47,125 bases of DNA from Candidatus Bipolaricaulota bacterium (GCA_028278555.1 JANQEA010000041.1:1-47125); one strand, 5' to 3'; counted from the stretch's first letter, positions 32,931 to 41,331 are shown. Numbers and translations: made by a program. The notes: generated by a model from the letters alone, not told the origin.

Positions 32931-33664
32931 AGATTCGGGCCGGACTCCGGTCCTCGCCCGAAGCTGCGCTCGTAAAGGATCGCGTTTCCCATCTTTCCGG
33001 ACGGGGTGAGAACGCCGATCTCGCGGAGGACGTAGGCGATCTTCCGGGCGACCGTCCGCGAACGGTCGATCGCTTCGGCGAGGTCGGCCGTGGTGAACGG
33101 CTCGGGGAGCGACGGGGGGACGAACGCCAGGTAGTCGGTCGGGCGGTGGAGGGAGACGGAGTCGATCACCTCGATCAGCCGTCGCTCGTCGACCTCCCAG
33201 TCCTTGTTCCACCGTCTTCGCTTCGGACGCCGGCGAGGGCGACGGACTTCTTCCATGTGGATCAGGGCGACATCGATCGTGAAGTTCGGGTCGCCGAGGA
33301 GGGCGCGGAGGTGCATCAGCTCGTCGAACGTGTCGAACAGGGAGCCACGTTTCGGAGAGGGGCGCGATCGGATCTCGGCCCCATGTTCGTCGAGTGTCGT
33401 GATCGTCTTTCGAGCTGGGACCGGGAGGACGAGTCTCACGGGGTAGTGTCCGAGGAGGACAGTCAGCTTTCGTTTGAGGACCGAGGTCGACCCGGTTTGT
33501 ATCTCGATCACCTGATTCCCGCGGACGATGTCGGCGACGAACCGGCCGACCGGAACCTCGAAGCGATCCCCATCGAGCGCAGCCCAACGTTTCAGGGCGG
33601 CGTGCAGCGGCTTTTCGTTCAGCGTCCCGATCTGCGGGGAACGGTCCTCCGTCGGCTGTGTCAC
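32927..33664 (-). CDS. Nuclease-like plus winged-helix protein of unknown role (resembles DUF8091)
   Basis: A 245-residue protein. Residues ~15-130 look like a restriction-endonuclease fold: Glu17 (NEKPLHAALKRW), Asp45 (VADIV) and E-x-Q at 54-56 (VIEIQTGS) after a strand, an E-D-ExQ variant of PD-(D/E)XK. This is followed by LKRKLTVLLGHYPVRLVLPV. Residues 145-160 are very basic (RRPRRRPKRRRW). The C-terminal ~70 residues (FTTADLAEAIDRSRTVARKIAYVLREIGVL) look like a winged helix. Similar stand-alone proteins occur in many bacteria with no known role. GTG start 8 bases after the transporter stop, so probably the same transcript. Confidence 0.6.
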   Translation of the reverse strand: MTQPTEDRSPQIGTLNEKPLHAALKRWAALDGDRFEVPVGRFVADIVRGNQVIEIQTGSTSVLKRKLTVLLGHYPVRLVLPVPARKTITTLDEHGAEIRSRPSPKRGSLFDTFDELMHLRALLGDPNFTIDVALIHMEEVRRPRRRPKRRRWNKDWEVDERRLIEVIDSVSLHRPTDYLAFVPPSLPEPFTTADLAEAIDRSRTVARKIAYVLREIGVLTPSGKMGNAILYERSFGRGPESGPNL

Positions 33665-33671
33665 GGCGTTC

Positions 33672-34109
33672 CTAGCGGACGATCAGCCACGTCCCGGCGA
33701 AGAGGACGAGCATTCCGAGGATGCGACGGAGGTCGAAGGCGTGCTGAACCGAGCCGAGGAAACCGAAGTGATCGAGGATCGCACTCAGGATCAGCTGCGC
33801 GACCACTGCCAGCGTAACGGTTGTCGCCAGGCCGATCCGCGGGATCGCGAAACTGTAGGTTGCGAGGATGACTACGCCGTACGCTCCGCCAATCAGGATG
33901 TACCAAGGGACCGATCTCCAGGCGCCGAGATTCCCTCCGCGCATGAAGGCGAGGATGATCGCCGCGAGAACGAGACCGCCAAGGTGGATGATGAAGACGG
34001 ACTCCATCACCCCGACCCGTTGGCCGAGGATCCCGGCGGAGAACGACTGGAAGCCGATCGCCAATCCTCCGACGACGGCGACAATAGACGCATACAACGC
34101 GACGGACAT
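33672..34109 (-). CDS. DMT-superfamily small transporter (DUF606/YdcZ type)
   Basis: A 145-residue, five-helix membrane protein with the DUF606 pattern: an N-terminal helix VALYASIVAVVGGLAIGFQ, GVMESVFIIHLGGLVLAAII, WYILIGGAYGVVILATYSFAIPRIG, AVVAQLILSAILDHFG and GMLVLFAGTWLIVR. Half-size members usually work as dimers or pairs. Substrate unknown. AAAGGAG is 5 bases before ATG. It sits between the gene at 34150 (40-bp gap) and the nuclease-like gene (8 bp). Confidence 0.85.
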   Translation of the reverse strand: MSVALYASIVAVVGGLAIGFQSFSAGILGQRVGVMESVFIIHLGGLVLAAIILAFMRGGNLGAWRSVPWYILIGGAYGVVILATYSFAIPRIGLATTVTLAVVAQLILSAILDHFGFLGSVQHAFDLRRILGMLVLFAGTWLIVR

Positions 34110-34149
34110 GCGGGCTCCTTTCCATCCCCTGCGAGGATGACGGAGGAGG

Positions 34150-34905
34150 TCAGCCGGACGATTCCCCCTCGAGATGAGCGATCAGATGATAGACGAACCG
34201 GCACTGACCGGGGAAGAGGAGGAGATGGCCGTGTACTGTGTCTCGGTCGGCCGCAGGGAGTCGTGCTGCTCCGCTTCGGGGGTGGGCCGTATCGATCAAT
34301 GTCCGAAGCGCGCTGAGATGAGATGCCTCTCCTTCGAAAAGTGGTGTGGGGAGCCTTCTCGATGCGAGCGCACGCTCGACGGCTGTGCTGAGCCGTTCGG
34401 GGTTCGATCGGGCGTCCTCCAGCCGCTGGACACCGCGCCCGGTTTGCCTCCCGTGCCGGATCAGCGCATCGGCCAGCCGATGGAGGAGGACGTCGGCGGC
34501 TCGTCCGAGCATGACGATCGCCGAAGGATAGCGGCCGGCGAGGAAGGCAAGGAGTCCTTCACGCGCTGTCTCGACCAGGACCGGATCGACGGACTCACCA
34601 CAGTCCGCTTCGAGGCGGGCGATGTACCCATCCGGATCGTGTGCGAGGACCGCACCGTCCTCGATGCACGTGGCACCGTACGCGGTGACGTGCACGAACG
34701 GAAGATGTAGGTTGAGCGAGTTCTTCCCCGGAGCGAGGATCCCCTGGACGAGGAGATCCCAGACGATCTCCTGGAGGGCAAGCACGTCATGACGTGCGTA
34801 ATCGTCCGTTCGTTTCCGGATCTCGCTCTCGATGGCGTGCAGATGCGTCTGTGGGGTCTTCCGTAGGATCTCCAGTACCAACGGGCGGAGGTTCGCCTTA
34901 TCCAT
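34150..34905 (-). CDS. Hypothetical protein with N-terminal winged-helix-like domain
   Basis: A 251-residue protein that I do not recognise. The first ~75 residues (MDKANLRPLVLEILRKTPQTHLHAIESEIRKR ... LQEIVWDLLVQGILAPG) look like a winged helix, then a helical domain (LVETAREGLLAFLAGRYPSAIVMLGRAADVLLHRLADALIRHG) like HEPN- or TPR-type helices. The combination could be a DNA-binding sensor. No membrane segment. There is no good Shine-Dalgarno before ATG 34905; a TATCCT box ends 11 bases upstream. A GC hairpin lies between it and the upstream aminopeptidase gene. Confidence 0.65.
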   Translation of the reverse strand: MDKANLRPLVLEILRKTPQTHLHAIESEIRKRTDDYARHDVLALQEIVWDLLVQGILAPGKNSLNLHLPFVHVTAYGATCIEDGAVLAHDPDGYIARLEADCGESVDPVLVETAREGLLAFLAGRYPSAIVMLGRAADVLLHRLADALIRHGRQTGRGVQRLEDARSNPERLSTAVERALASRRLPTPLFEGEASHLSALRTLIDTAHPRSGAARLPAADRDTVHGHLLLFPGQCRFVYHLIAHLEGESSG

Positions 34906-34943
34906 GATCGCCGGAGAGGATACCGGCCCGGGAGACCGGCCCA

Positions 34944-34965
34944 CAACCGAAGCGGTGGGCGCGGA
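34944..34965 (-). terminator. GC hairpin after the aminopeptidase gene
   Basis: On the minus strand GCCCAC and GTGGGC pair around an inner CG/CG, about 15 bases after the stop at 34980. There is no T tract, so it is a weak terminator or a processing site. Confidence 0.35.
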
Positions 34966-34979
34966 CTCCCTGTGCCTGA

Positions 34980-36089
34980 CTAGAAGTCGATGGCGAAGTC
35001 GCCGTTCTCGTAGAAGAGCTCGCCGTCGGCCCAGATCTTCCCGCCCTGGGTGAGATCGCAGACCATGTCCCAATGGATCGCCGACACGTTCTGGCTCCCG
35101 GTCTCGGGCATCCCGCGGCCGAGCGCCATGTGGAAGCTCCCGTTGATCTTCTCATCGAACAGCGTGTTCCCGGTCGCCTTGGTGATCCCTTTGTTCGTGC
35201 CGATGGCGAACTCGCCGACGAACCGAGCCCCTTCGTCGGTGTCGATCGTCTTCAGGAGGAAGTCCTCCCCCTTGTCGGCGGTCGCCTTGACGACCTTCCC
35301 CTTCTCGAACCAGAGGTGGACCCCCTCGAGCTTCCGGCCCTGGTAGGTCGTCGGATAGGAGAACCGGACGTGTCCCTCGACCGAGTCTTCGACCGGTCCG
35401 GTGAAGACCTCGCCGTCGGGCATGTTCCGTTCGCCGAAACAGTTGACGAATGTTCGGCCCTCGATCGACATCTCCAGCTCGACGTCCGGTCCCTCGACGC
35501 GGAGGCTGTTCTTCCGATCGAGCCATTCGACGATCTTTCGCTGTTTCGCTTCGACGCCCCTCCAGTAGCCGATCGGATCGTCGAAGTCGGGAAGGCACGC
35601 GCCGTAGACGAAGTCGGCGTACTCGTCGAGTCCCATCTCCGCATCCTGGGCGTAGGCCTGAGTCGGATAGAGGGTCCCGACCCAGCGGAACGAGCCCTCC
35701 GCCGTTCGTTTCATGATCATGCCGAACAGCTCGGACTGCGCCTGGCTGGCGAGGGCCATCTTCTCCGGTGGGATCGTCGTCAGGGCCTTCGTGTTGACCG
35801 AGCTCATCAGCGCAATCGACGCATCGTAGGTTTCGAAGGCGAGCTTCATCGGCTCGGGGATGTGCTGGATCTGCTCGTCCGATCCTTGACGGAGGATGAG
35901 CTGCTGTGTCTCCGGAAGCTGCGTGATGACGTGGGGATGTCCTCCCGCCTTGAGAATCTCGGAGACGACCGCCTTCGTCAGAGGGGCGGCGAGCGGCGTC
36001 CCCTGGACCATCACCTTGTTCCCCGGCTTGACGCCGATCGAGTAGTTGACCAAGACCTGCGCGAGTTTCTCGATTCTTGGATCGGGCAT
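34980..36089 (-). CDS. M29-family aminopeptidase (AmpS/PepS type)
   Basis: A 369-residue cytosolic metallo-aminopeptidase. M29 features: LVNYSIGVKPGNKVMVQG at the start, the central GERNMPDGEVFTGPVEDSVEG with metal-binding Glu, EGVHLWFEKGKVV, DEGARFVGEFAIGTN, and C-terminal FHMALGRGMPETG and IHWDMVCDL, which carry the His, His and Asp ligands. The length is close to the family norm (~370-410). AAGGAG lies 9 bases before ATG. It is the third peptidase in the window after S9 and M28. Confidence 0.92.
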   Translation of the reverse strand: MPDPRIEKLAQVLVNYSIGVKPGNKVMVQGTPLAAPLTKAVVSEILKAGGHPHVITQLPETQQLILRQGSDEQIQHIPEPMKLAFETYDASIALMSSVNTKALTTIPPEKMALASQAQSELFGMIMKRTAEGSFRWVGTLYPTQAYAQDAEMGLDEYADFVYGACLPDFDDPIGYWRGVEAKQRKIVEWLDRKNSLRVEGPDVELEMSIEGRTFVNCFGERNMPDGEVFTGPVEDSVEGHVRFSYPTTYQGRKLEGVHLWFEKGKVVKATADKGEDFLLKTIDTDEGARFVGEFAIGTNKGITKATGNTLFDEKINGSFHMALGRGMPETGSQNVSAIHWDMVCDLTQGGKIWADGELFYENGDFAIDF

Positions 36090-36191
36090 GCGTGCGGACT
36101 CCTTCGGACTGGATTGGCGGCGCCGTGCCGCTCGAACGTATGTATCGACGCGGAGAGTAGCGGTTCAGCTTCGGGAGAGCAAGGGATGAGT

Positions 36192-36956
36192 TCAGATCTT
36201 GATCAGATCGAGATCGCGGGCCGTCTGGCAGTGATGACCTGCGTGGAGGACTGCAACGCGACGGCGCCCGTCGCCGTAGGCGCTCGACGTGAACAGCGTG
36301 AGGCAACGGTCGTCGAAGAGGAACGTCGGCGCGGTCGGCTGATGCGACCGGACGAGGATTCGCGCGCCGAGCCGTTCCATCCGGCGGTCGAAGGCGGACC
36401 GATCGAACGCTGGTCGGCTCCAACCGGCGGAGGGGAGGCCACCTCCGCTCGAGTCTTCCCAGTCGCCCCACGTGATTGCGCGCCACGCCTCCGAGCCGAG
36501 TTCGATCTGCTCAAGCGCGTCGAGCGATGGGAGATCCGGGATCGCGCCGTGCACGGCGAGGAGGCCGCTCGGATGCCACGCGGCGAGCGGAAGGCGGCAG
36601 AGGGCTTCGCCGAGTCGATCTGCATCGGCCGGCTCCAGGGACTCCCAGAAGTCAGCCGGGGAGAATGGCGCGATCCTCCACGCCTCGTGGTTCCCCATCA
36701 GCAGGTGGACCGACTCGGGATGGGCGGCCATCTCGCTCAGAATCAGCGTCAGGTTCCCGTCCGAGTCGGGTCCTCGGTCGACCGCGTCGCCGAGGAAGAC
36801 GATCGAGTGCGCCGCGGGGTCGAACTGAGCAAAGACTCGCTCGGTCGCTTCTCGGTCTCCATGGGTGTCTCCGACGAAGACGACCGGGCGATCGGCCGGC
36901 AGCCGGACGAGCCGGGCTCCCGCAGGGATCCTGTCGGCGAGTCGGAGGAGATCCAT
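36192..36956 (-). CDS. PPP-family metallophosphatase
   Basis: A 254-residue calcineurin-like phosphatase. Metal and catalytic motifs are in order: GDTHGD (about 29-34), GDAVDRG (about 55-61), GNHE (about 88-91), HG near 126, and RSHQPT near 207, as in serine/threonine phosphatases and ApaH-related enzymes. It could act on phosphoproteins or dinucleotide polyphosphates. ATG 36956 has no Shine-Dalgarno, but a promoter with ideal spacing puts the transcript start on the A of the ATG. Confidence 0.87.
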   Translation of the reverse strand: MDLLRLADRIPAGARLVRLPADRPVVFVGDTHGDREATERVFAQFDPAAHSIVFLGDAVDRGPDSDGNLTLILSEMAAHPESVHLLMGNHEAWRIAPFSPADFWESLEPADADRLGEALCRLPLAAWHPSGLLAVHGAIPDLPSLDALEQIELGSEAWRAITWGDWEDSSGGGLPSAGWSRPAFDRSAFDRRMERLGARILVRSHQPTAPTFLFDDRCLTLFTSSAYGDGRRRVAVLHAGHHCQTARDLDLIKI

Positions 36957-36962
36957 GCGGGG

Positions 36963-36991
36963 ACGATACTCGGCTCGGACTCCACGGGCAA
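36963..36991 (-). promoter_or_regulatory. Promoter TTGCCC-17-TATCGT giving a leaderless phosphatase message
   Basis: On the minus strand TTGCCC (36991-36986) and TATCGT (36968-36963), spacer 17 bp. Only 6 bp separate the -10 box from ATG 36956, so transcription would start at or within 1-2 bases of the start codon. It is the clearest leaderless candidate in the window. Confidence 0.55.
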
Positions 36992-37051
36992 CGGAATCCA
37001 GGCCGGATAGCGCCTTTGCAGGCTATCTTCAGCGTGTCTGTTCGCTTCGCG

Positions 37052-37489
37052 CTACGGAGGGCCGATCTCCGAGGTGCAGTGCGGGCAGCGCGCCGCCTCG
37101 ATCGGAATCGTCGTCCGGCAGCGCGGGCACTCCTTCGTCGTCGGAGGGCCCTCTTCGGCCGGCTTCTGCATGCGCATCGCAGCGCGGACCAGTAGGAACA
37201 TCACCAACGCGACGATCAGGAATGTGATCACCGTGTTGATGAACGCACCGTAGTAGATCGCCGCGGCCCCCGCTTCTCGCGCCGCCGCGGCCGACTCGAA
37301 CGTCTGCCCGGACAGGTTGATGTAGAGGCTGGCGAAGTCGACGTTTCCGATCAGCTTGCCGATGATCGGCATGATGATGTCGTCGATGAACGACTTGACG
37401 ACCGTTCCGAACGCAGCGCCGACGATGAACGCGACGGCCAGCTGCAGGAGGTTCCCCTTCATCACGAAGTCCCGAAACTCCTCGCGCAT
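37052..37489 (-). CDS. mscL: MscL mechanosensitive channel with C-terminal zinc ribbon
   Basis: A 145-residue large-conductance mechanosensitive channel that releases solutes in hypo-osmotic shock. MREEFRDFVMKGNLLQLAVAFIVGAAFGTVVKSFIDDIIMPIIG is the standard N-terminal helix and TM1; TM2 is AFINTVITFLIVALVMFLLVRA. After it, instead of the usual short helical bundle, two CxxC pairs (ECPRC ... RCPHC) form a zinc ribbon. The start at 37489 (MREEF) matches the family; the frame is open 12 codons further up but conservation starts here. Confidence 0.92.
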   Translation of the reverse strand: MREEFRDFVMKGNLLQLAVAFIVGAAFGTVVKSFIDDIIMPIIGKLIGNVDFASLYINLSGQTFESAAAAREAGAAAIYYGAFINTVITFLIVALVMFLLVRAAMRMQKPAEEGPPTTKECPRCRTTIPIEAARCPHCTSEIGPP

Positions 37490-37521
37490 CCCTTCCCCCT
37501 TTCTTCTTCCCAGCGGGGCCA

Positions 37522-37550
37522 TCATAGACCTCGAAGCGGAAAAGGTGAAG
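37522..37550 (-). promoter_or_regulatory. Promoter TTCACC-17-TATGAT of mscL
   Basis: On the minus strand TTCACC (37550-37545) and TATGAT (37527-37522), spacer 17 bp; the start near 37515 gives a ~26-nt leader and excludes the upstream in-frame ATG at 37525. Confidence 0.6.
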
Positions 37551-37562
37551 TGCGAAGACCCG

Positions 37563-37596
37563 GGGTCTGAGGGAGTCGGAAACGGCTCCGAGACCC
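37563..37596. repeat. Long imperfect inverted repeat between mscL and the HTH gene
   Basis: GGGTCT (37563-37568) pairs with AGACCC (37591-37596), and inside it GGAG pairs with CTCC, leaving a GGAAAC-type loop. It lies between two divergent promoters and has no T tract. It may be an operator for the HTH protein encoded next to it or a cruciform. Confidence 0.45.
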
Positions 37597-37653
37597 TGAA
37601 CAGGCCCGGAGATGGACGTTTTCTGCATTACACAAACGGCGGAACGAATGGCG

Positions 37654-37659
37654 TATAAT
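37654..37659 (+). promoter_or_regulatory. Perfect TATAAT box 6 bp before the HTH gene start
   Basis: A consensus -10 box is separated from ATG 37666 by GGCCGC only. No -35 is obvious at 16-18 bp. There is no Shine-Dalgarno. A leaderless message is likely. Confidence 0.5.
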
Positions 37660-37665
37660 GGCCGC

Positions 37666-38100
37666 ATGGTCACGCTGGACGATGTTGCTCGATTCCTCGG
37701 CCTGTCGAAGCGTGCCGTACGCATGCGGGTGAGTGCTCTCGGCGATACGCTCGATCGGTATCTGACGCGGGGTGCGCGAAACCGCTTGATCTTCAAGGGA
37801 GAGGCCGTCTCCATCCTCCGCCGCCTCGAGGAGCTCCGCCAGCAGGAAGGGCTTCCGATTCAGCAGGCCGCCGATCGACTGAAGGACGAGCTGACGAACG
37901 ACAATGAGTCGGCCGGTCTCTGCATCGTCGTCCAGTCGGACGTCGAGACCGAGGTCCTCCGCGAGGTGATCCGTGAGCTCTGCCAGGAGCGCGACCGATG
38001 GCGAGAGTACTCGCAGGCGCTCGAATCGGTCCTCCCGAACGAGCTGAAGTGGCTGACTCAGACATCCCCGGTCATCCCGGAGGATCGTCGTCTGAACTAG
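37666..38100 (+). CDS. Small HTH (MerR-like) DNA-binding protein with coiled-coil tail
   Basis: A 144-residue protein. Residues 1-60 resemble a MerR/excisionase-type winged helix: TLDDVARFLGLSKRAVRMRVSALG, then RNRLIFKGEAVSILRRLEEL. Residues ~85-125 are charged and helical (SDVETEVLREVIRELCQERDRWREYSQALESV), a likely coiled coil for dimerisation. No ligand-binding domain. Start at ATG 37666: no ribosome site, but TATAAT lies 6 bp upstream. It converges with the SHMT-GcvT gene at a 24-bp gap. Confidence 0.7.
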   Translation: MVTLDDVARFLGLSKRAVRMRVSALGDTLDRYLTRGARNRLIFKGEAVSILRRLEELRQQEGLPIQQAADRLKDELTNDNESAGLCIVVQSDVETEVLREVIRELCQERDRWREYSQALESVLPNELKWLTQTSPVIPEDRRLN

Positions 38101-38124
38101 CGAGCCGTACCGGCGTTCTACGCT

Positions 38125-41100
38125 CTAGTCTCCGCTCGATTCCAATTCCACTGGGTCCGTCTCCATCTCTTGCGAGAGGAGTCGAGGAAGGACCGTCGCT
38201 CGAACGAGCGGCGGGAGGCGATCGCCGATCTGGAGCTCCGCCATCGTCTTTTCTGCGGCGTTCCCCGCTGGCGGATTGAGAAGGCCGATGGCGGTACCGG
38301 GTTCGAGGCTCGTCTGCTCGATCAGCGCGAGGCCGATCTGCCGCTCCCCGAGGCTGACGCAACTGGTGACCCGCCCGATCAGTCCGCCATTCCGGTCGAG
38401 AACGGAAGCCCCCTCCTGCACGCGCCGAGCTGCGGTCTCCGTCTCGAACCGGACGATGACGCGGCTTCGGCTCCGATAGGCGGTTACGGAAGGGTCTCGG
38501 CCGATGAAGAACGGCTTGTGCAACTTGACGTAGGAACCGTAGTCCGCCTCGAACGCATCGATGTTATGGGGGCCGGCGAATTCGTGTCCGTAGAGTGGGA
38601 AGCCGGCCTCGGTCCGCGTCGAGTCCCGTGCCGCGAGGCCGCACGGGAGGAGGCCGAGCGGACGGCCGACCTCGAGGAGCCGATCCCACACCCACCGCGC
38701 CGATGCGCCCCCGGCGTAGATTTCGTAGCCGAGCGGTTCTCCGGTGTAGCCGGTCCGCGCGACGATCATCTGGTGACCTTCGACGGTCAGTTCGCAGAAG
38801 GCGGTTCGCTCGAGTGCACCGACGGCGAGACACTCCGCTGGCCCGAGGATCCGTTCGAGGATCGATCGGCTGAGCGGCCCTTGGAGGGCGATGTCGATCA
38901 CGCCACGCTCCCGCTTCAAGTCACGGATCTCCACCCCGGGGGCCGGACGTCGGGATAGGATCTCGCGGTCGATCGGATAGCGTCCATCGTGGATCCCGGT
39001 TAGCCAGGCCCAGTCCTTCGTCTCGTTGACGGCGTTGACGACGACCAGGTATCGATCGGCGGCGCGGCGATAGACCATGATATCGTCGAGCATCCGTCCA
39101 TCCGGGTCGAGCAGATACGCGTACTGAGATTCTCCATCCTCGAGCCAGGCGGCGTAGTTCGATGTGACCGCGTTGAGGAACTCGGTGGCATGCGGGCCGC
39201 TGACCTGGAAGACGCCCATGTGCCCGAGGTCGAACAGGCCGGCGGCCTGTCGGACGGCGCGATGCTCGTCGAGGGCCGACGTATACCAAACCGGCATCTC
39301 CCATCCGGCGAACGGAACGAGCCGGGCGCCGAGGTCGACGTGTGCGTCATGGAGCGGCGTCGTCCGGAGTGTCTCCGGGGTCTCCTCGGTCCAAGCAAAT
39401 GGGGCGCGATCCGCGACCGCTGGGAGCTTGAGTCGAGACTGGCCGACGAAGTAGGGTTTGTGGCTGGCGAACTGCTCCGGGAACCGGGCGTAGGCATCGG
39501 CGATCGTTGTCCCGTTTCCCTCCGCCCCGACAGCGATCGTCGTCCAGACGCGCGCCGACTCCGGAACTGCCTCTTCGGGGATCTCCTCGACGACGGCCGG
39601 CCCCTGCACTTTCCGGAAAACGTCATCCGGATCGAAGACGACATAGCCGTCGGCGAGGCCCGACAACCATGTCGTGACGGAGGAGCCGTTCGATCGCGGG
39701 GCGAGGACGAGATAGTCCTCCTCGCCGATCTGGCCGACGACGATCTCCGAGATCAGAGCGCCTCCCTCATCGAACAGGAACGTCGGAACAGGCTCACCGG
39801 GCGTCAGCGCGAGGAGATCGGCCGGCGTCGCCTCGTTGAGGAGCGCGCGGACCCGCCCGCTGTGGAGTCGGAGGATCGTCCAACGCGAGTCGTCTCCGCT
39901 TCGTTCGGCATTCGTCGAGACGGACGGATCGATCCGTCCGACCAGCGCACGGACGTCCCGCTTCGCCGTTTCGAGGGTCGAGAGGGTCGTCTTGCCGCGG
40001 GAGAGCTCGCCGGTGAGGCCGATGTACTCGAACGGCCGGATGCTCCGAAGGACGCGTGCGATGATCTCCGCGAGAATCTCCATCTCTTCGGTGCCCATCC
40101 CCCGTTGGGTCGGCCACGGGGTTCCGAGGCGGATGCCGTGCGCATCGGCGGCGCTCGTATCGCCGGGGAGGGTATTCTTGTTGCAGACGATGCCGACGAG
40201 TTCGAGGATCCTCGCCGCGATCTCGCCCATCATCACGAACCCGGTTTCGTTGGCGATCTCGCGGAGATCGACGAGGAGAAGGTGCGTGTCGGTTCCGCCG
40301 TAGGCGAGGGTCAGCCCCTGCTTGCGGAGCGCGTCGGCGAGGTGCGCCGCGTTCTCGACGATTTGACGCTGGAGATCGCGAAACTCCGGTGACTGGGCCA
40401 CCTTGAACGCAACGGCGAGGGCGGCGAACTTGTTGACGTGCGGCCCTCCTTGAAGACCGGGGAAGACGGCCGCGTCGATCTGCTCGGCGATCTCCGGGTC
40501 GGTCGACAGGATCGTCGCGCCGCGCGGCCCGCAGAGCGTCTTGTGCGTCGTAAACGTGATGACGTCGGCGATGCCGATCGGGTTCGGGTAGACGCCGCCG
40601 ACGATCAGACCGGCGGTGTGTGCAACATCGGCAAGGAGGATCGCCCCGACCGCGTCGGCGATCTCGCGGAAGGCCTCCCAATCGGGCTGCCACGGGTACG
40701 ACGTGAACCCGCCGATGATCAACCGCGGGCGATGCTCTTCCGCCAGCTGTCGGATCTGATCGTAGTTCAGGCGCCCGGTCGACGGGTCGACCGCATAGGA
40801 GACGATGTTGTAGCGCTTCCCGGTGACATTGAACTCCGAGCCGTGCGTCAGGTGGCCTCCCTCGGTGAGCGCCATGCCCATGACGGTCTCGCCGGGCCGG
40901 ACGAACGTGTCGTAGACGGAGAGGTTGGCCGCGGCCCCGGAGAGGGGCTGCACGTTGGCGTAGATCCGTTCGGCAGGGAAGGCGTCGGTTGCGAACGCCT
41001 CGGCGGCACGTCGTCCGGCGAGCGATTCGACGAGATCGGCGAATTCGGCCCCCTTGTAGAAGCGTCGATCGGCGTAGCGGCGATAGCCGGCAAGCTGCGC

Positions 41101-41331
41101 GTCGATCTCCCCCAGCCGGCCGGCCGGGGTCTTCATCATCGCTTTCCGCGGGTAGCCCTCGGCGTAGACACTCGAGAAGACCGATCCGAGCGCCTCGCGG
41201 ACCGGCGCGGGAGTCAGGCTTTCCGACGGAATCAGGATGATCTTCTCGCGCTGCCGACGTTCCTCGGCGGCGATCAGGGCAGCGGTCTGTGGGTCGACGT
41301 CGATCAGGCGTGGCGCATGGAGGTCGGTCAT
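38125..41331 (-). CDS. Serine hydroxymethyltransferase - GcvT fusion protein
   Basis: A 1068-residue fusion. Residues 1-~465 are SHMT: SESLTPAPVREALGS, AEGYPRK, DVAHTAGLIVGG and the PLP lysine Lys264 in TTHKTLCGPRG. Residues ~485-635 look like a degenerate partial GcvT-like domain (VRALLNEATPADLLAL, then HKPYFVG). Residues ~655-1045 are a full aminomethyltransferase: TTPLHDAHVDLGARLVPFAGWEMPVWY, HMGVFQVSG, the catalytic-region Asp in DDIMVY, and KLHKPFFIGRD. Together these could pass methylene-THF between serine/glycine interconversion and glycine cleavage. gcvH, gcvP and lpd are not in the window. The start overlaps the preceding stop (ATGA). Confidence 0.88.
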   Translation of the reverse strand: MTDLHAPRLIDVDPQTAALIAAEERRQREKIILIPSESLTPAPVREALGSVFSSVYAEGYPRKAMMKTPAGRLGEIDAQLAGYRRYADRRFYKGAEFADLVESLAGRRAAEAFATDAFPAERIYANVQPLSGAAANLSVYDTFVRPGETVMGMALTEGGHLTHGSEFNVTGKRYNIVSYAVDPSTGRLNYDQIRQLAEEHRPRLIIGGFTSYPWQPDWEAFREIADAVGAILLADVAHTAGLIVGGVYPNPIGIADVITFTTHKTLCGPRGATILSTDPEIAEQIDAAVFPGLQGGPHVNKFAALAVAFKVAQSPEFRDLQRQIVENAAHLADALRKQGLTLAYGGTDTHLLLVDLREIANETGFVMMGEIAARILELVGIVCNKNTLPGDTSAADAHGIRLGTPWPTQRGMGTEEMEILAEIIARVLRSIRPFEYIGLTGELSRGKTTLSTLETAKRDVRALVGRIDPSVSTNAERSGDDSRWTILRLHSGRVRALLNEATPADLLALTPGEPVPTFLFDEGGALISEIVVGQIGEEDYLVLAPRSNGSSVTTWLSGLADGYVVFDPDDVFRKVQGPAVVEEIPEEAVPESARVWTTIAVGAEGNGTTIADAYARFPEQFASHKPYFVGQSRLKLPAVADRAPFAWTEETPETLRTTPLHDAHVDLGARLVPFAGWEMPVWYTSALDEHRAVRQAAGLFDLGHMGVFQVSGPHATEFLNAVTSNYAAWLEDGESQYAYLLDPDGRMLDDIMVYRRAADRYLVVVNAVNETKDWAWLTGIHDGRYPIDREILSRRPAPGVEIRDLKRERGVIDIALQGPLSRSILERILGPAECLAVGALERTAFCELTVEGHQMIVARTGYTGEPLGYEIYAGGASARWVWDRLLEVGRPLGLLPCGLAARDSTRTEAGFPLYGHEFAGPHNIDAFEADYGSYVKLHKPFFIGRDPSVTAYRSRSRVIVRFETETAARRVQEGASVLDRNGGLIGRVTSCVSLGERQIGLALIEQTSLEPGTAIGLLNPPAGNAAEKTMAELQIGDRLPPLVRATVLPRLLSQEMETDPVELESSGD

